Source: Methanosarcina barkeri MS
Lineage (GTDB): Archaea > Halobacteriota > Methanosarcinia > Methanosarcinales > Methanosarcinaceae
Reading direction: 5' to 3'
Assembly: GCF_000970025.1 (NCBI RefSeq)
Contig: NZ_CP009528.1
Coordinates: forward strand, 2,901,168-2,965,167
DNA length: 64,000 bases
Positions 35,085 to 43,842 of the stretch are shown here, in pieces (positions within the stretch are counted from its first letter, which is position 1; the number at the start of each line of letters is the position of its first letter). Under the pieces are notes generated by a model. That model searched no databases and had not been told where the DNA came from. It saw only the letters and a list, made by a program, of their open reading frames with translations. The translations under genes and the position numbers were made by a program.

Positions 35085-35245
35085 AGGTAGCTGAAAATGG
35101 GAAGGTAACTGGAAATCGAATAATAAATAGAAATCGAAAAATAACTGGAAATCAAAAAATTAACCAGAAATAGAAAAATTAACCGAAAATCAAAAAATTA
35201 ACCGAAAATCAAAAAATTAACCGAAAATCAAAAAATAAATGAAAC
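35085..35245. repeat. Tandem repeats, 17-19 bp units
   Basis: Diverged units (GGTAACTGGAAATCGAA) lead into three nearly perfect copies of a 19-bp unit (AAAAATTAACCGAAAATCA) at about 35175-35235. Confidence 0.8.
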
Positions 35246-35297
35246 AAGTTTTAAATGAGGAAAAAAGCAAATGAATCTATGTGAAAGTTCAGAGTTT

Positions 35298-36515
35298 TCA
35301 AATAGAAAACTTCTCCTCTCCCTTTTCTGTTGTTTTACTTTCCTGCCTGACCTGAGTAATCAGCCTTTCGAGCTGATCCCGTGAGATGCTTTTATGTTTT
35401 TCTTCGGTGCAGACCTTGACTTTATCGATCAGGGCGCAGAGTTCCTCCCGCTCAAGGCAGAAGCCTATGCTGTTAATAATGCCTTTTAAGGCTTTTGTGC
35501 CGGTATGCTTTCCTACGACAAGATTGCGCTTCCCACCAACCATTTCCGGGAGGAAGAGTTCATAAGTACGCGGTTCTTCCAGGATTGCTGCAACATGGAT
35601 TCCGGATTCATGAGTAAAGGCGTTTTGCCCAACAACCGCTTTATTTACCGGGGGCGTGATACCTGAATATTCCGAAACCATTCTGGAAAGCGAAGTTAGC
35701 TTCGTGGTGTCATAGCGGTCAATACCGTACTGAACCCTTAGGGCTACCATTACTTCTTCAAGGGAAGCATTTCCTGCACGTTCTCCGATCGCATTAACTG
35801 TGGTATGGAGCTGTTTTGCCCCGGCCTCAGCAGCTGCAAGGGTATTTGCGGTGGCCATTCCTAGGTCGTCATGGCAGTGGATACAGATTGAGGTATTAAC
35901 TTCCTTGAAAATTTCACTAACAAGATAGTGTGTCGTTGTAGGGTTAAGGATACCGATCGTATCTGCAAGGCTTAAGTACTGCACCTTATATTCATTTTCG
36001 ACTTCCTTGAAAGCCTTTTTCAGGCGGTCAATCGGGGTCCGGCTAGCATCTTCGGCTGCAAAACGTACTTTTAACCCGTGATCGGTCGCATATTCAATGG
36101 TTTCCTTGGCACAGCCAAGCATCTCCTCCAGGCTTCGATGATACTTGTATTTGAGGTGCATGTCCGACATTGCAATAAAAATACTCACAATATCGACATC
36201 ACATTCAAGTGCAGCGTCCACGTCCCCTTTTACTGCTCTTGAGAGGCAGCAGATCCTTGAATTAAAGCCCTGATTTGCAATTTCCTTAACGGTTTCCTTT
36301 TCATTTGCGGAAACTACCGGAAATCCGGCTTCTATAACCTCGACACCCATAGAATCAAGTTCACTGGCCATTGCCAGCTTCTGTTCCTTTGTGAACACAA
36401 CGCCTGGAGTCTGTTCCCCATCGCGCAGGGTCACGTCACAGATTTCGATATCTAGGGGGCGATATTCGATAAAATCCATAAGTTCGTTTCTGGAATACTG
36501 CTCGCTCTCTGACAT
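35298..36515 (-). CDS. aksA: Homocitrate synthase-type enzyme (AksA family)
   Basis: 405 residues of the LeuA/NifV/AksA family of acyl-CoA Claisen condensases. DVTLRDGEQTPGVVF holds the metal site at about residues 26-40, with HCHDDLGMATANTLAAAEAG and HESGIHVAAILEE. It lacks the C-terminal regulatory domain of 2-isopropylmalate synthase, and its length fits homocitrate synthase. In methanogens AksA makes homocitrate and its longer homologues for coenzyme B. NifV or citramalate synthase are the alternatives; no nif or leu genes are close. AGGAAGT lies upstream of ATG 36515. Monocistronic. Confidence 0.75.
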   Translation of the reverse strand: MSESEQYSRNELMDFIEYRPLDIEICDVTLRDGEQTPGVVFTKEQKLAMASELDSMGVEVIEAGFPVVSANEKETVKEIANQGFNSRICCLSRAVKGDVDAALECDVDIVSIFIAMSDMHLKYKYHRSLEEMLGCAKETIEYATDHGLKVRFAAEDASRTPIDRLKKAFKEVENEYKVQYLSLADTIGILNPTTTHYLVSEIFKEVNTSICIHCHDDLGMATANTLAAAEAGAKQLHTTVNAIGERAGNASLEEVMVALRVQYGIDRYDTTKLTSLSRMVSEYSGITPPVNKAVVGQNAFTHESGIHVAAILEEPRTYELFLPEMVGGKRNLVVGKHTGTKALKGIINSIGFCLEREELCALIDKVKVCTEEKHKSISRDQLERLITQVRQESKTTEKGEEKFSI

Positions 36516-37359
36516 TACTACTACTTCCTGTGATTTTTAATTACTGTGATGAATTTTTAATTATTTTTAATGATATATAGATGATTCATCTGAAAAATAA
36601 CTCAAAGGCTGAATAAGGAGGTACGAGGGTTCAAACGCCCCTAAAAGTCAGAAAATCCTGTATCTCGTAAAAATTAAGCATAGCTTTACCTGCATATGTA
36701 TAAATGTTTTCCTTGGAGGAATAGAATTTCCGGCAACGGCTTCTCGAAAAACTGGGTAAAAATAAGCTCAAGTTTGACAAATTAGATTATATCTGTAGAT
36801 TTTCAGTTAAAGATTCATGAGAAGATTAAAAGATCTCCAGGACAGAGAAAAAAACTGAAATTAATAAGAAAGCATAATTATTGAGTAAAACCATTTTTCT
36901 GGTTTAAACCTCTATTCCACAGTATTTTTTTGAAAATCAATATTTTTTTCGATAGCGTTTTTTGAAACCCCTCAAATAACAAAGCCAAATTGAAATTTTG
37001 CTGAAAATTGGATACAATCTTTTTTTGGTCTCTGAACATACCATCTAGCCATTTTTAACTCCTGTACAGAAAGCTAATAAATTGACGTTAAGATTAAAAT
37101 CGATAGCGGAAAAACAATGACTATCCGGAAAAATACTGCGGAAAGTAAGTTTAGAAAGTGGGTTCAAAAAGTGAGTTTAAAGATACTTCTCTAGTTATAT
37201 GCAAAGACTTTTTCTCAATACTTAATGAAGCATCTTTAAAATTAAGAAGTTAAGGGGTCTCTCAGAGTAACAAGTAAAAGTTTACTCAGAGTAACAAGTA
37301 AAGACTTGCTCTAAGGTGAACGTAAAAGCTTATTCTCAGATAAAAATCAAAGCTTGCTC
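36516..37359. other. Intergenic, 840 bp
   Basis: No gene seen. At 37255-37370 a set of diverged repeats (AGTAACAAGTAAAAGTTTACTCTCAG-like, about 26 bp) runs up to the end of the NAD kinase gene. The sequence GAGGGTTCAAACGCCCC at 36627 looks like a tRNA T-arm, but no tRNA folds around it. Confidence 0.5.
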
Positions 37360-38199
37360 TCAGGTAAGTTTTCTCTGGACCCTTTCATAAAAGCAGGTAT
37401 CTGAAATCCTTACAAAGCGCGCAGGAAATCTGGATTTCTTAAGTTTAACAACATCAGCAGGCTTGATCCTGTATGATTTTTGTCCGTCAATCGCAATAAC
37501 AGCCTCTTTTTTTGGAGCCGACAGCCTTATAGTAATCTCGCTGTCTGACGGGATAACCCAGGGCCTTGAGGAGAGTTTAAAAGGAGCGACAGGAACAACC
37601 ACGATAGCATTTACCCTTGGACTTATGATAGGACCGCCTGCGCTCATCGCATAAGCAGTAGAGCCTGTAGGGGTCGCAAAAACCACACCATCCGCACGCA
37701 TCGAGTCCAGAAGGCAATCTCCAACATAAACCTCAAACTGAATGATCTTCGCAGGCTTTGCAGACATTATTGCAATCTCGTTCGTTGCAGTCTCAAGCAT
37801 TTCCCCGTTAAGGAAAACATCGACTCGCATTCTGTCGCTGTAAGAAAAACCGTAAAGCACCTCTTCTATAGTTTCAAGGGCGTCTTCGGGCTCAACATCT
37901 ACAAGAAAGCCAAGCGTACCCATATTGATTCCAAGTATGGGAAGAGGGTCTTTCATCTTAGCAATATTCCGGAGGACTGTGCCATCCCCTCCTACGCTAA
38001 TAATGAGTTCCACTCCTTCATCTCTCATTTTTTCAACCGGAGTACCTTCTATTCCTAGTACCTCAGCCGTGGGAGTGGCGACAAAAATTTGAACCTTTGA
38101 ACTGAAATGAGCAAGAATTTCTCTTACCTTTTCAATTATTTCAGGCCTGTCGCAGCGCGCAGATATTCCTATTTTTTTTATCGCCAACTTATCCTCCAA
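37360..38199 (-). CDS. nadK: NAD kinase
   Basis: 279 residues. The signature ISVGGDGTVLRNIA (about residues 66-79), GINMGTLGFLVDV and the substrate motif ADGVVFATPTGSTAYAMSAGGPI identify NAD kinase, which uses ATP or polyphosphate to make NADP. The N-terminal coding end overlaps the 3' end of the phosphatase gene by 11 bp (38189-38199), so translation is probably coupled. In Methanocaldococcus jannaschii a NAD kinase is fused to a phosphatase of the same family (MJ0917); here the same pair is encoded as two overlapping genes. Confidence 0.93.
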   Translation of the reverse strand: MEDKLAIKKIGISARCDRPEIIEKVREILAHFSSKVQIFVATPTAEVLGIEGTPVEKMRDEGVELIISVGGDGTVLRNIAKMKDPLPILGINMGTLGFLVDVEPEDALETIEEVLYGFSYSDRMRVDVFLNGEMLETATNEIAIMSAKPAKIIQFEVYVGDCLLDSMRADGVVFATPTGSTAYAMSAGGPIISPRVNAIVVVPVAPFKLSSRPWVIPSDSEITIRLSAPKKEAVIAIDGQKSYRIKPADVVKLKKSRFPARFVRISDTCFYERVQRKLT

Positions 38200-38995
38200 A
38201 GAGTAATTCTAAAAGCTTTTCGTGTACATGTCCGTTGGACGCAACCATTTCCACTCTTGAAGTAACATTATCAGGAAGTCTTAAAGAATTTCCGTATCCG
38301 TCCGTAACAAGCCCGCCTGCTTCGGCCAGAATCAACTGCCCTGCTGCCACGTCAGTCACGCGCAAAGCATTTCGGACGTCAACAAAAGCATCAAGCCTGC
38401 CTGAGGCTACATAACACAGCTCAAGGGCTACACTTCCGAATAACCTCACCCTTCTGACGCTACTGCATATCTTTCGGGTCCTTTCTATATTTTGCCGGTA
38501 GCCGTAAACACTGACGCACAATTTATTCAGCTCCGAGTTAACGGAAGCTTTTATTCTTTTTCCGTTAAGGTAAGCCCCTTTTCCAGCTTCTGCATAGTAT
38601 TCCTCGCGTAATGCAAGGTTACTCACATACCCGAACCTGAGGTCTGAAAGGTCGTGAGAAGAAACGGCTAGAGAAACACTGTAAAATGGAATTCCTACTG
38701 AGGAATTATATGTCCCATCAAGCGGATCTAGAACAACAGAAAACTCAGGTGAATCCCCTAAAACACGTTCGCCAAGCTCTTCGCTGATAATTCTCATTGA
38801 CCTGCCGTCTTCTTTAAGGACTTCGACGATAGCATCCTCTGCTGCGAGGTCTATTTTGGTAGTCGGAGTACCGTCGGCTCCCATACAAACAAAACTGCCT
38901 GCAGCATCAGTACCTGCAAGATCACAGATAGAATCTGATGCGGCTTTAAAAGCCTCTCGAGATAATTTCAAAAATCCTGAATTTGTTGAATTCAT
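38189..38995 (-). CDS. Inositol monophosphatase/fructose-bisphosphatase family phosphatase
   Basis: 268 residues. Metal ligands of the family are visible: EELGERV (about residues 77-83) and DPLDGTYNSSVGIPFYS (about 93-109), plus ALRVTDVAAGQLILAEAGG near the C-terminus. Family members act on inositol-1-phosphate, fructose-1,6-bisphosphate or NADP. The 11-bp overlap with the downstream NAD kinase, and the fused MJ0917 arrangement known from M. jannaschii, favour NADP phosphatase as at least one activity. ATG 38995 is the first gene of the pair. Confidence 0.88.
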   Translation of the reverse strand: MNSTNSGFLKLSREAFKAASDSICDLAGTDAAGSFVCMGADGTPTTKIDLAAEDAIVEVLKEDGRSMRIISEELGERVLGDSPEFSVVLDPLDGTYNSSVGIPFYSVSLAVSSHDLSDLRFGYVSNLALREEYYAEAGKGAYLNGKRIKASVNSELNKLCVSVYGYRQNIERTRKICSSVRRVRLFGSVALELCYVASGRLDAFVDVRNALRVTDVAAGQLILAEAGGLVTDGYGNSLRLPDNVTSRVEMVASNGHVHEKLLELLFGG

Positions 38996-39226
38996 GTCTT
39001 AGCCATTTTTCCCAATTAAAAGTTCCAAATTCTATTTCCTTCATTCAAAAGATAAGGATTTCGAATTTTCGATCTTTGAGGTAGTAAGGAATACAATGCA
39101 AAATATATAATTTATGTATGAAATTTCTGGGTCCCAGAAATATAGTTCCAGATATTCAGGTTGAATATCCGGAAACAATCAAAGCCGGAGTCGATATAAA
39201 CTTAGATTCCGGCACCTTTATTTGTA

Positions 39227-40243
39227 TTACTCTTTAGACAGGCCAATAGCCTTATTTGTCTTTTCAATTGACTTTGCACCGTCGCTTTCAAGTTCCATCA
39301 TGGCCCTTATAGCGTCCACATTTTCCGGAACTACAATCGATTCTTGATGGACAGCCTGGAAGAAATAAAGCTCCTTATCCCCTACGGTTATTGATTCAGG
39401 CCATATGCAGTTCTCCCACATATCGTTTCTGGGGCGCTTCATATCCCTGGCAAATTCCATAATTTCCGCTGTAGACGACATGCCCTGTCCCACGAAACGG
39501 ATTCTTGGCTGGGAACCAAAGATGTTTTTAACATCATCTACAGTGCAATCCTTCTCGACTTCCATATTCACGGTGTGTACGTGCATCAGGGTTGTCGGGA
39601 TCTTCAGGGCTGCACTTGTAATATTAATCTGTGGAAGCACACTTTTTACATCAGGCCCGTGGTGGGACGGAAGCTTAATAGGATCAGGTACGATTGCATT
39701 AATTGGCCCTTTCTTTACATCATTAGGATCGGTTGCTCTCCTTGCAAGAATTACCCTGGCCTTTTTTACCCCCAGTTCTTTATCTATCGGGTAAATAGCC
39801 CTGCAAAGTGCTGTTGTGTTGCATGAGACAACCCTTACAAGGTCACGGCCCACAGCCTTCTCGTAATTGCAAATCGCATTAAATGAAAAACCTGTAAGTG
39901 AATGCTTTTCGCCGCCCTGCCAGATTGCCTTTACCCCGGCCTTTTCATACATAGGCTTATTTTTTTCACCGATTCCCCCGGGCGTACAGTCTACAACCAG
40001 GTCAGCCTTTTCGACCATTTCTTCAACTGTCCCAGCTGCGGGCATTCCTGCCTTCTCAAAAGCTTCAAGATTTGCAGCTGGGGCATATATGTCATATCCT
40101 AGCTGGTGAGCCACTGCAGCTTCATAGTTCGGCTTTGTTTTGGAAATTCCAACAACTTCCATATCGTCCTGAGCCCTAACGGCATCTGCAACTCTTTTTC
40201 CAATAGTTCCGTAACCATTTACTGCGATTTTTGCTTTAACCAT
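39227..40243 (-). CDS. gap: Archaeal type II glyceraldehyde-3-phosphate dehydrogenase
   Basis: 338 residues from ATG 40243 (MVKAKIAVNGYGTIGKRVAD), with AAGGATTGG upstream; a longer frame to 40267 lacks a ribosome binding site. The Rossmann start is followed by DCTPGGIGEKN, the catalytic cysteine in VSCNTTALCR (about residues 137-146) and HHGPDVKSVLP. The archaeal class uses NAD(P) and has phosphorylating activity in glycolysis/gluconeogenesis. Gluconeogenesis is the usual direction in methanogens. Monocistronic. Confidence 0.95.
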   Translation of the reverse strand: MVKAKIAVNGYGTIGKRVADAVRAQDDMEVVGISKTKPNYEAAVAHQLGYDIYAPAANLEAFEKAGMPAAGTVEEMVEKADLVVDCTPGGIGEKNKPMYEKAGVKAIWQGGEKHSLTGFSFNAICNYEKAVGRDLVRVVSCNTTALCRAIYPIDKELGVKKARVILARRATDPNDVKKGPINAIVPDPIKLPSHHGPDVKSVLPQINITSAALKIPTTLMHVHTVNMEVEKDCTVDDVKNIFGSQPRIRFVGQGMSSTAEIMEFARDMKRPRNDMWENCIWPESITVGDKELYFFQAVHQESIVVPENVDAIRAMMELESDGAKSIEKTNKAIGLSKE

Positions 40244-40831
40244 TTTATCCAATCCTTTATAATCCAATTCTACCCAACTTGATATATAGCCTAAATCACT
40301 AAAAATTTAAATTTAACCGAATATCGTAATTTCGGACAAAAGATTACATATTACATAAGTCTAGAATGCAGGCATAAATTTAAGGTTTATCCAGAAGTAC
40401 AACTTTTTCTACAATCTTGACCTGTTCATTGCAAACTGCCCGACACATAATCCAAGATATCGCTTTAGCAGATCTTTTTCGAGTATCTCAACTTAAGTCT
40501 GAACCTGGTATCTTGGAACACATGGAGTTATTATAGATAAAGTCAGATAAATGCTTTTCCCGAGATATCTTATTAATTAAAGAAACTAGAAGACAGATTC
40601 CGAAATTCGGAAGCTTACAGATCCTTTTTCGATAGGTTATGCCTGAAAATTGAACAGGAAAGAAAAGAAAGAGACAAAGACAGGAAAACTGAGTAGGAAG
40701 GAAAAGAAAGAGATAAAGATAGGAAAAAGGAGATGGACCGGAAAAAAGAAGATAAAGACAGGAAAAAGGAGATAAAGATAGGAAAGAATGTCAGCTCTGA
40801 AAGAAGAAGTAAAACGAAAAAAATAAAAAGT
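40244..40831. other. Intergenic with purine-rich repeats
   Basis: No gene seen. At about 40640-40795 there are diverged purine-rich repeats (AGATAAAGATAGGAAAAAGG-like). The minus-strand frame through them (Ser/Phe/Leu repeats) is an artefact. Confidence 0.6.
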
Positions 40832-41020
40832 TTAATTTGCAAGGATAAGGGCTTCTCCCCGTGAGAAGTTAATTTCCCTAATTGAGCCTTCAACAGTCAT
40901 TTGATCTCCTAGAATTCCAGTAAGCTGGATTGATTTACCTTCAACCAGAATCCTTGCTACGGAATCCATAACTCTCTCACGCTCATCTCCACGAAGCAAG
41001 AACACATTGAGTTCACACAT
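40832..41020 (-). CDS. CooT-like small nickel-binding family protein
   Basis: 62 residues starting MCELNVFLLRGDERERVMDS, then VARILVEGKSIQLTGILGDQ and ends with EALILAN. The Met-Cys start, the size and the GxQxxVEGxIxEI pattern match the CooT family, in which Cys2 binds nickel in the protein of Rhodospirillum rubrum (carbon monoxide dehydrogenase maturation). AAGGAG sits upstream of the ATG. In methanogens such genes could serve nickel supply to CO dehydrogenase or methyl-CoM reductase; this is inferred. No partner gene is adjacent. Confidence 0.8.
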   Translation of the reverse strand: MCELNVFLLRGDERERVMDSVARILVEGKSIQLTGILGDQMTVEGSIREINFSRGEALILAN

Positions 41021-41252
41021 TTTTATATTTCTCCTTATAATTCATTTTATATTTTTCAATTTTGTTGGTCTAAATTCAGTATAATAATATTTTCTATGCC
41101 GTGGTATTAGCACTTTACTACATGCGCTAACTACATGCGCTACTGCATGCATTAAATTGTTTTTATGCCATCCATAGCTATAGCTATTAGTGAGCCTGAT
41201 AGATAAGAAGCTTCCGAAAACTTCTCAGAGGAAAACTCAGGGACAGTAAAAC

Positions 41253-42134
41253 TCAGGGATAGTTCATCAGTTTTGCAATGGACAAGTCCTTTTCAAGTCC
41301 CAGGTCTTCAGCAACACACTCACATTTAGTAAGAAGCATGTACGCAATTGCCCCAAAATTATGCTCGGATAGGGTTTCGTAATTGGCCATGCCCTTGCTA
41401 ATAATAAGAGTCGCATCTTTCATTGCCTGAAGAAGTTCGGCCGGAGCCTCCTCAATCAGGACACCTACGGCATTTGAACCGGTTGTCAGGACTCTATCGA
41501 CTTTTTTATCAATATCGAATTCTCTTACCTCTTCTAATGTCACGTCTGTCAGAATGGGTCCACCCCGAACTACGAGTGTGATCTTTCCACCGAGTTTTTT
41601 GATGATATCAAAAACGAGCGTATCAAAGAGAATTTCTCCGCAATTGTCGGCAATGTAAACAACGTCCTGCATGAGCCCGAGCATTTTGGGAGTGTCATCC
41701 ACACCAAGTCCTTGTTCAAAGTATTTCTGAAAAGCAGCCTCAAATTTGTCTTCACTGGCATCAAACCCCATAATTCCGAAATCAAAGTAATTCGCAATCA
41801 CAGATGCCAGTACTGCACGCCTGAAAAGTTCCCCATTATCAGGAGAATTTTTGTAAATATTTTCTTTCGCTACAGGCAGGACTTTCAGCGCAGCCTGGTC
41901 GATAAGTTTCTTTGTTACCGCATAAGGGTCATTGTCTTCCAGAACCTCGTAGCATTTTCTGTGAACTTTAGTGGCTACGGAAGCAGATACCACGTCTGGG
42001 CTGTAGTTTTTGGTCACAACTTTAAGGCATTCCTTAATGGTCTTGCTTATTAGGTCTTCATCGTCAGTAGAAAGTTTAGACTGAAAATGTACTCTTGAAA
42101 GCAGGCAATAGGTACAGCGTGGGTTCATCTTCAT
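41253..42134 (-). CDS. DUF89 family metal-dependent phosphatase-like protein
   Basis: 293 residues starting MKMNPRCTYC; a second ATG lies at 42128. Seen: CTYCLLSRV at the N-terminus, VYIADNCGEILFDTLVFD (about residues 157-174), VVRGGPILTDVTLEE and ISKGMANYETLSE. These are the metal-site motifs of DUF89/ARMT1-like proteins, which bind Mn or Ni and remove phosphate from damaged sugar phosphates. The Cys pair at the start is typical of the archaeal branch. Substrate unknown. Confidence 0.88.
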   Translation of the reverse strand: MKMNPRCTYCLLSRVHFQSKLSTDDEDLISKTIKECLKVVTKNYSPDVVSASVATKVHRKCYEVLEDNDPYAVTKKLIDQAALKVLPVAKENIYKNSPDNGELFRRAVLASVIANYFDFGIMGFDASEDKFEAAFQKYFEQGLGVDDTPKMLGLMQDVVYIADNCGEILFDTLVFDIIKKLGGKITLVVRGGPILTDVTLEEVREFDIDKKVDRVLTTGSNAVGVLIEEAPAELLQAMKDATLIISKGMANYETLSEHNFGAIAYMLLTKCECVAEDLGLEKDLSIAKLMNYP

Positions 42135-42509
42135 AGAAACATTTCCTGTTTTTGATCCGAAAATAGGTTTTGCCAGATTGCTATAGGTATTTGCGGCAAA
42201 TATGATAAGAATTTACTCTTCTGATAGAGTGGATGTTTAAAAATATAACTGAAACTGAAGCATAGAAAAGTCTAGAAGAATGACTAAAAAGAAAATATAG
42301 TAAGGATGCCCTTTCCCACTTTTATAATCTGGTCTGGATTTGAGCGGATATTCCTACCCTGGATTATCTATTGTTCCTGCGTTCAAAGATCCTGCTTTTC
42401 AGAGAATTCAGGGCTATTTTATAGACTAATTTTCAGAATCATTGTTTCAAAAGCAGTTTGAACCTAAATTACATACTTTCCATATCAAGGATATTGAGGT
42501 GACACGAAA

Positions 42510-42671
42510 ATGAACTGCGGAGACTTAAAAATGGGTCAGGTTCTTCGTTGCGAAGCATGTGGTTTTGAACTTCAGGTAGTAAAGGAGTGCGGAGATGTAT
42601 CCTGCTCTACCGACGCATGCTGTACCGGCAATGTAACATGCTGTGGAGAACCAATGAAATTAAAACAATAA
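42510..42671 (+). CDS. Desulforedoxin-like cysteine-rich mini-protein
   Basis: 53 residues with nine cysteines. MGQVLRCEACGFELQVVKEC and NVTCCGEPMKLK match the C-x2-C ... C-C-G-x-P-M pattern of desulforedoxin and the N-terminal domain of desulfoferrodoxin, which binds iron with four cysteines (here 14, 17, 44 and 45). Between the two pairs lies an extra Cys-rich insert (CGDVSCSTDACC) not usual in the family. GAGGTGA lies upstream of ATG 42510. Likely a small rubredoxin-type electron carrier or metal protein in oxygen defence. Confidence 0.7.
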   Translation: MNCGDLKMGQVLRCEACGFELQVVKECGDVSCSTDACCTGNVTCCGEPMKLKQ

Positions 42672-42824
42672 GTCAAGTAAATAAAATAACAAACACATGA
42701 GTGAAAATTCCAAAATATTTGAATGAATATAAATCCCGGAAAAGTCCAGGAAAGTCCGTAGAAGGGTGGTAAAGATGAGCCCGGAAGAATTTCTTTGTTA
42801 AGGGCTTTTCTGGAATTTCAAAGC

Positions 42825-43220
42825 TCAATAGTGTGTTTTTTGCTGCCTTTTTTCTTTCATTTTTCCCAGGAAACTCTGGATCAACCTGGTTGATAAGCAT
42901 GAGCTGACAAACCAGATTAAAAGAGCAATAATAATTGAAAAGCTCCACCTGTTAAGGTACTCCATACAGAGAGCAGCAGTGAGCACACATATAGTGCAAC
43001 CTATCATCCCTGCACTAGCTCCAAGGGCAATGTCAGAAGCTTGCTCAGAGCTTCCGAAATGTCCTGCCATTATCACGGCAGCTACCATAACAGCTGGAAA
43101 AGCTGCAAAAACTCCAGCAAAAGATTTTGAAGGTATTATCTGCAGCATGATATAACAGGCAGCAACAGCAATTCCCCCGAAGACGAACCTGAGAGCAAGG
43201 TCTTTGAAATCTAATTTCAT
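42825..43220 (-). CDS. DUF3147 membrane protein, copy 1
   Basis: 131 residues from ATG 43220 (MKLDFKDLALRFVFGG), with AAGGAG upstream. Four hydrophobic segments, including FAGVFAAFPAVMVAAVIMAG and GCTICVLTAALCMEYL. The GGxFAAFPAV motif is typical of DUF3147. Function unknown. A second member lies at 61148-61510. Confidence 0.8.
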   Translation of the reverse strand: MKLDFKDLALRFVFGGIAVAACYIMLQIIPSKSFAGVFAAFPAVMVAAVIMAGHFGSSEQASDIALGASAGMIGCTICVLTAALCMEYLNRWSFSIIIALLIWFVSSCLSTRLIQSFLGKMKEKRQQKTHY

Positions 43221-43842
43221 GATATAACTCCTTATTGCAACTTTTCTAAAAGAACTATTAAAATATATTAAATATTCCTGATCAATACTATTTTTATTCC
43301 TCTTATACAAGGAAACCGTTATAAATTCATTACTGGTCATATTGTTTGGTTTGAGACCCGATTTGATAGAACTCTATATTAATATCAGAGAGCATACAAT
43401 CTAGCAAGACGTCACTGGTATGGAGGAGGAAATCAGAGGAAATCCTTGTCGGGTACATGCGGGAGATAATAATTGGTGATGACTATTTTTATTAAAAACT
43501 AAAACCATTAACCTACAGATATGACTATTTCCTTTTAAAAACTAAAACCAGCAACCTACATACATGACTATTTCCTTTTAAAAACTAAAACCAGTAACCT
43601 ACATACACGACTATCTTTATTAAAAACTAAAATTAGTGACCTACATACACGACTATCTTTATTAAAAACTAAAATTAGTAACCTACATACGCGGCTATCT
43701 TTATTAAAAACTAATACCAGTAACCTACACACATGACTATTTCTTATTAAAAATTAAAACCAGCAACCTGCACACACGACTATCTTTATTAAAAATTAAA
43801 ACCAGCAACCTGCACACAATTCTTTTTTTACATTTTACTTTT
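43221..43842. other. Intergenic, mostly repeat array
   Basis: No gene seen. The right half is the 42-43-bp repeat array at 43481-43820. Confidence 0.6.
43481..43820. repeat. 42-43-bp tandem repeat, eight copies
   Basis: Eight direct units share GACTAT.TTTATTAAAAACTA then AAACCAGTAACCTACATACA(C/T) with 5-20 percent divergence. There are no unique spacers, so it is not a CRISPR array. It lies just after the 3' end of the histidine kinase gene. Confidence 0.9.

Noticed and set aside
36600..36660. tRNA-like T-arm sequence GGGTTCAAACGCCCC
   Set aside because: No acceptor, D-arm or anticodon arm can be formed around it.
43481..43820. Possible CRISPR array
   Set aside because: Units follow each other directly with no unique spacers and no cas genes are in the window.
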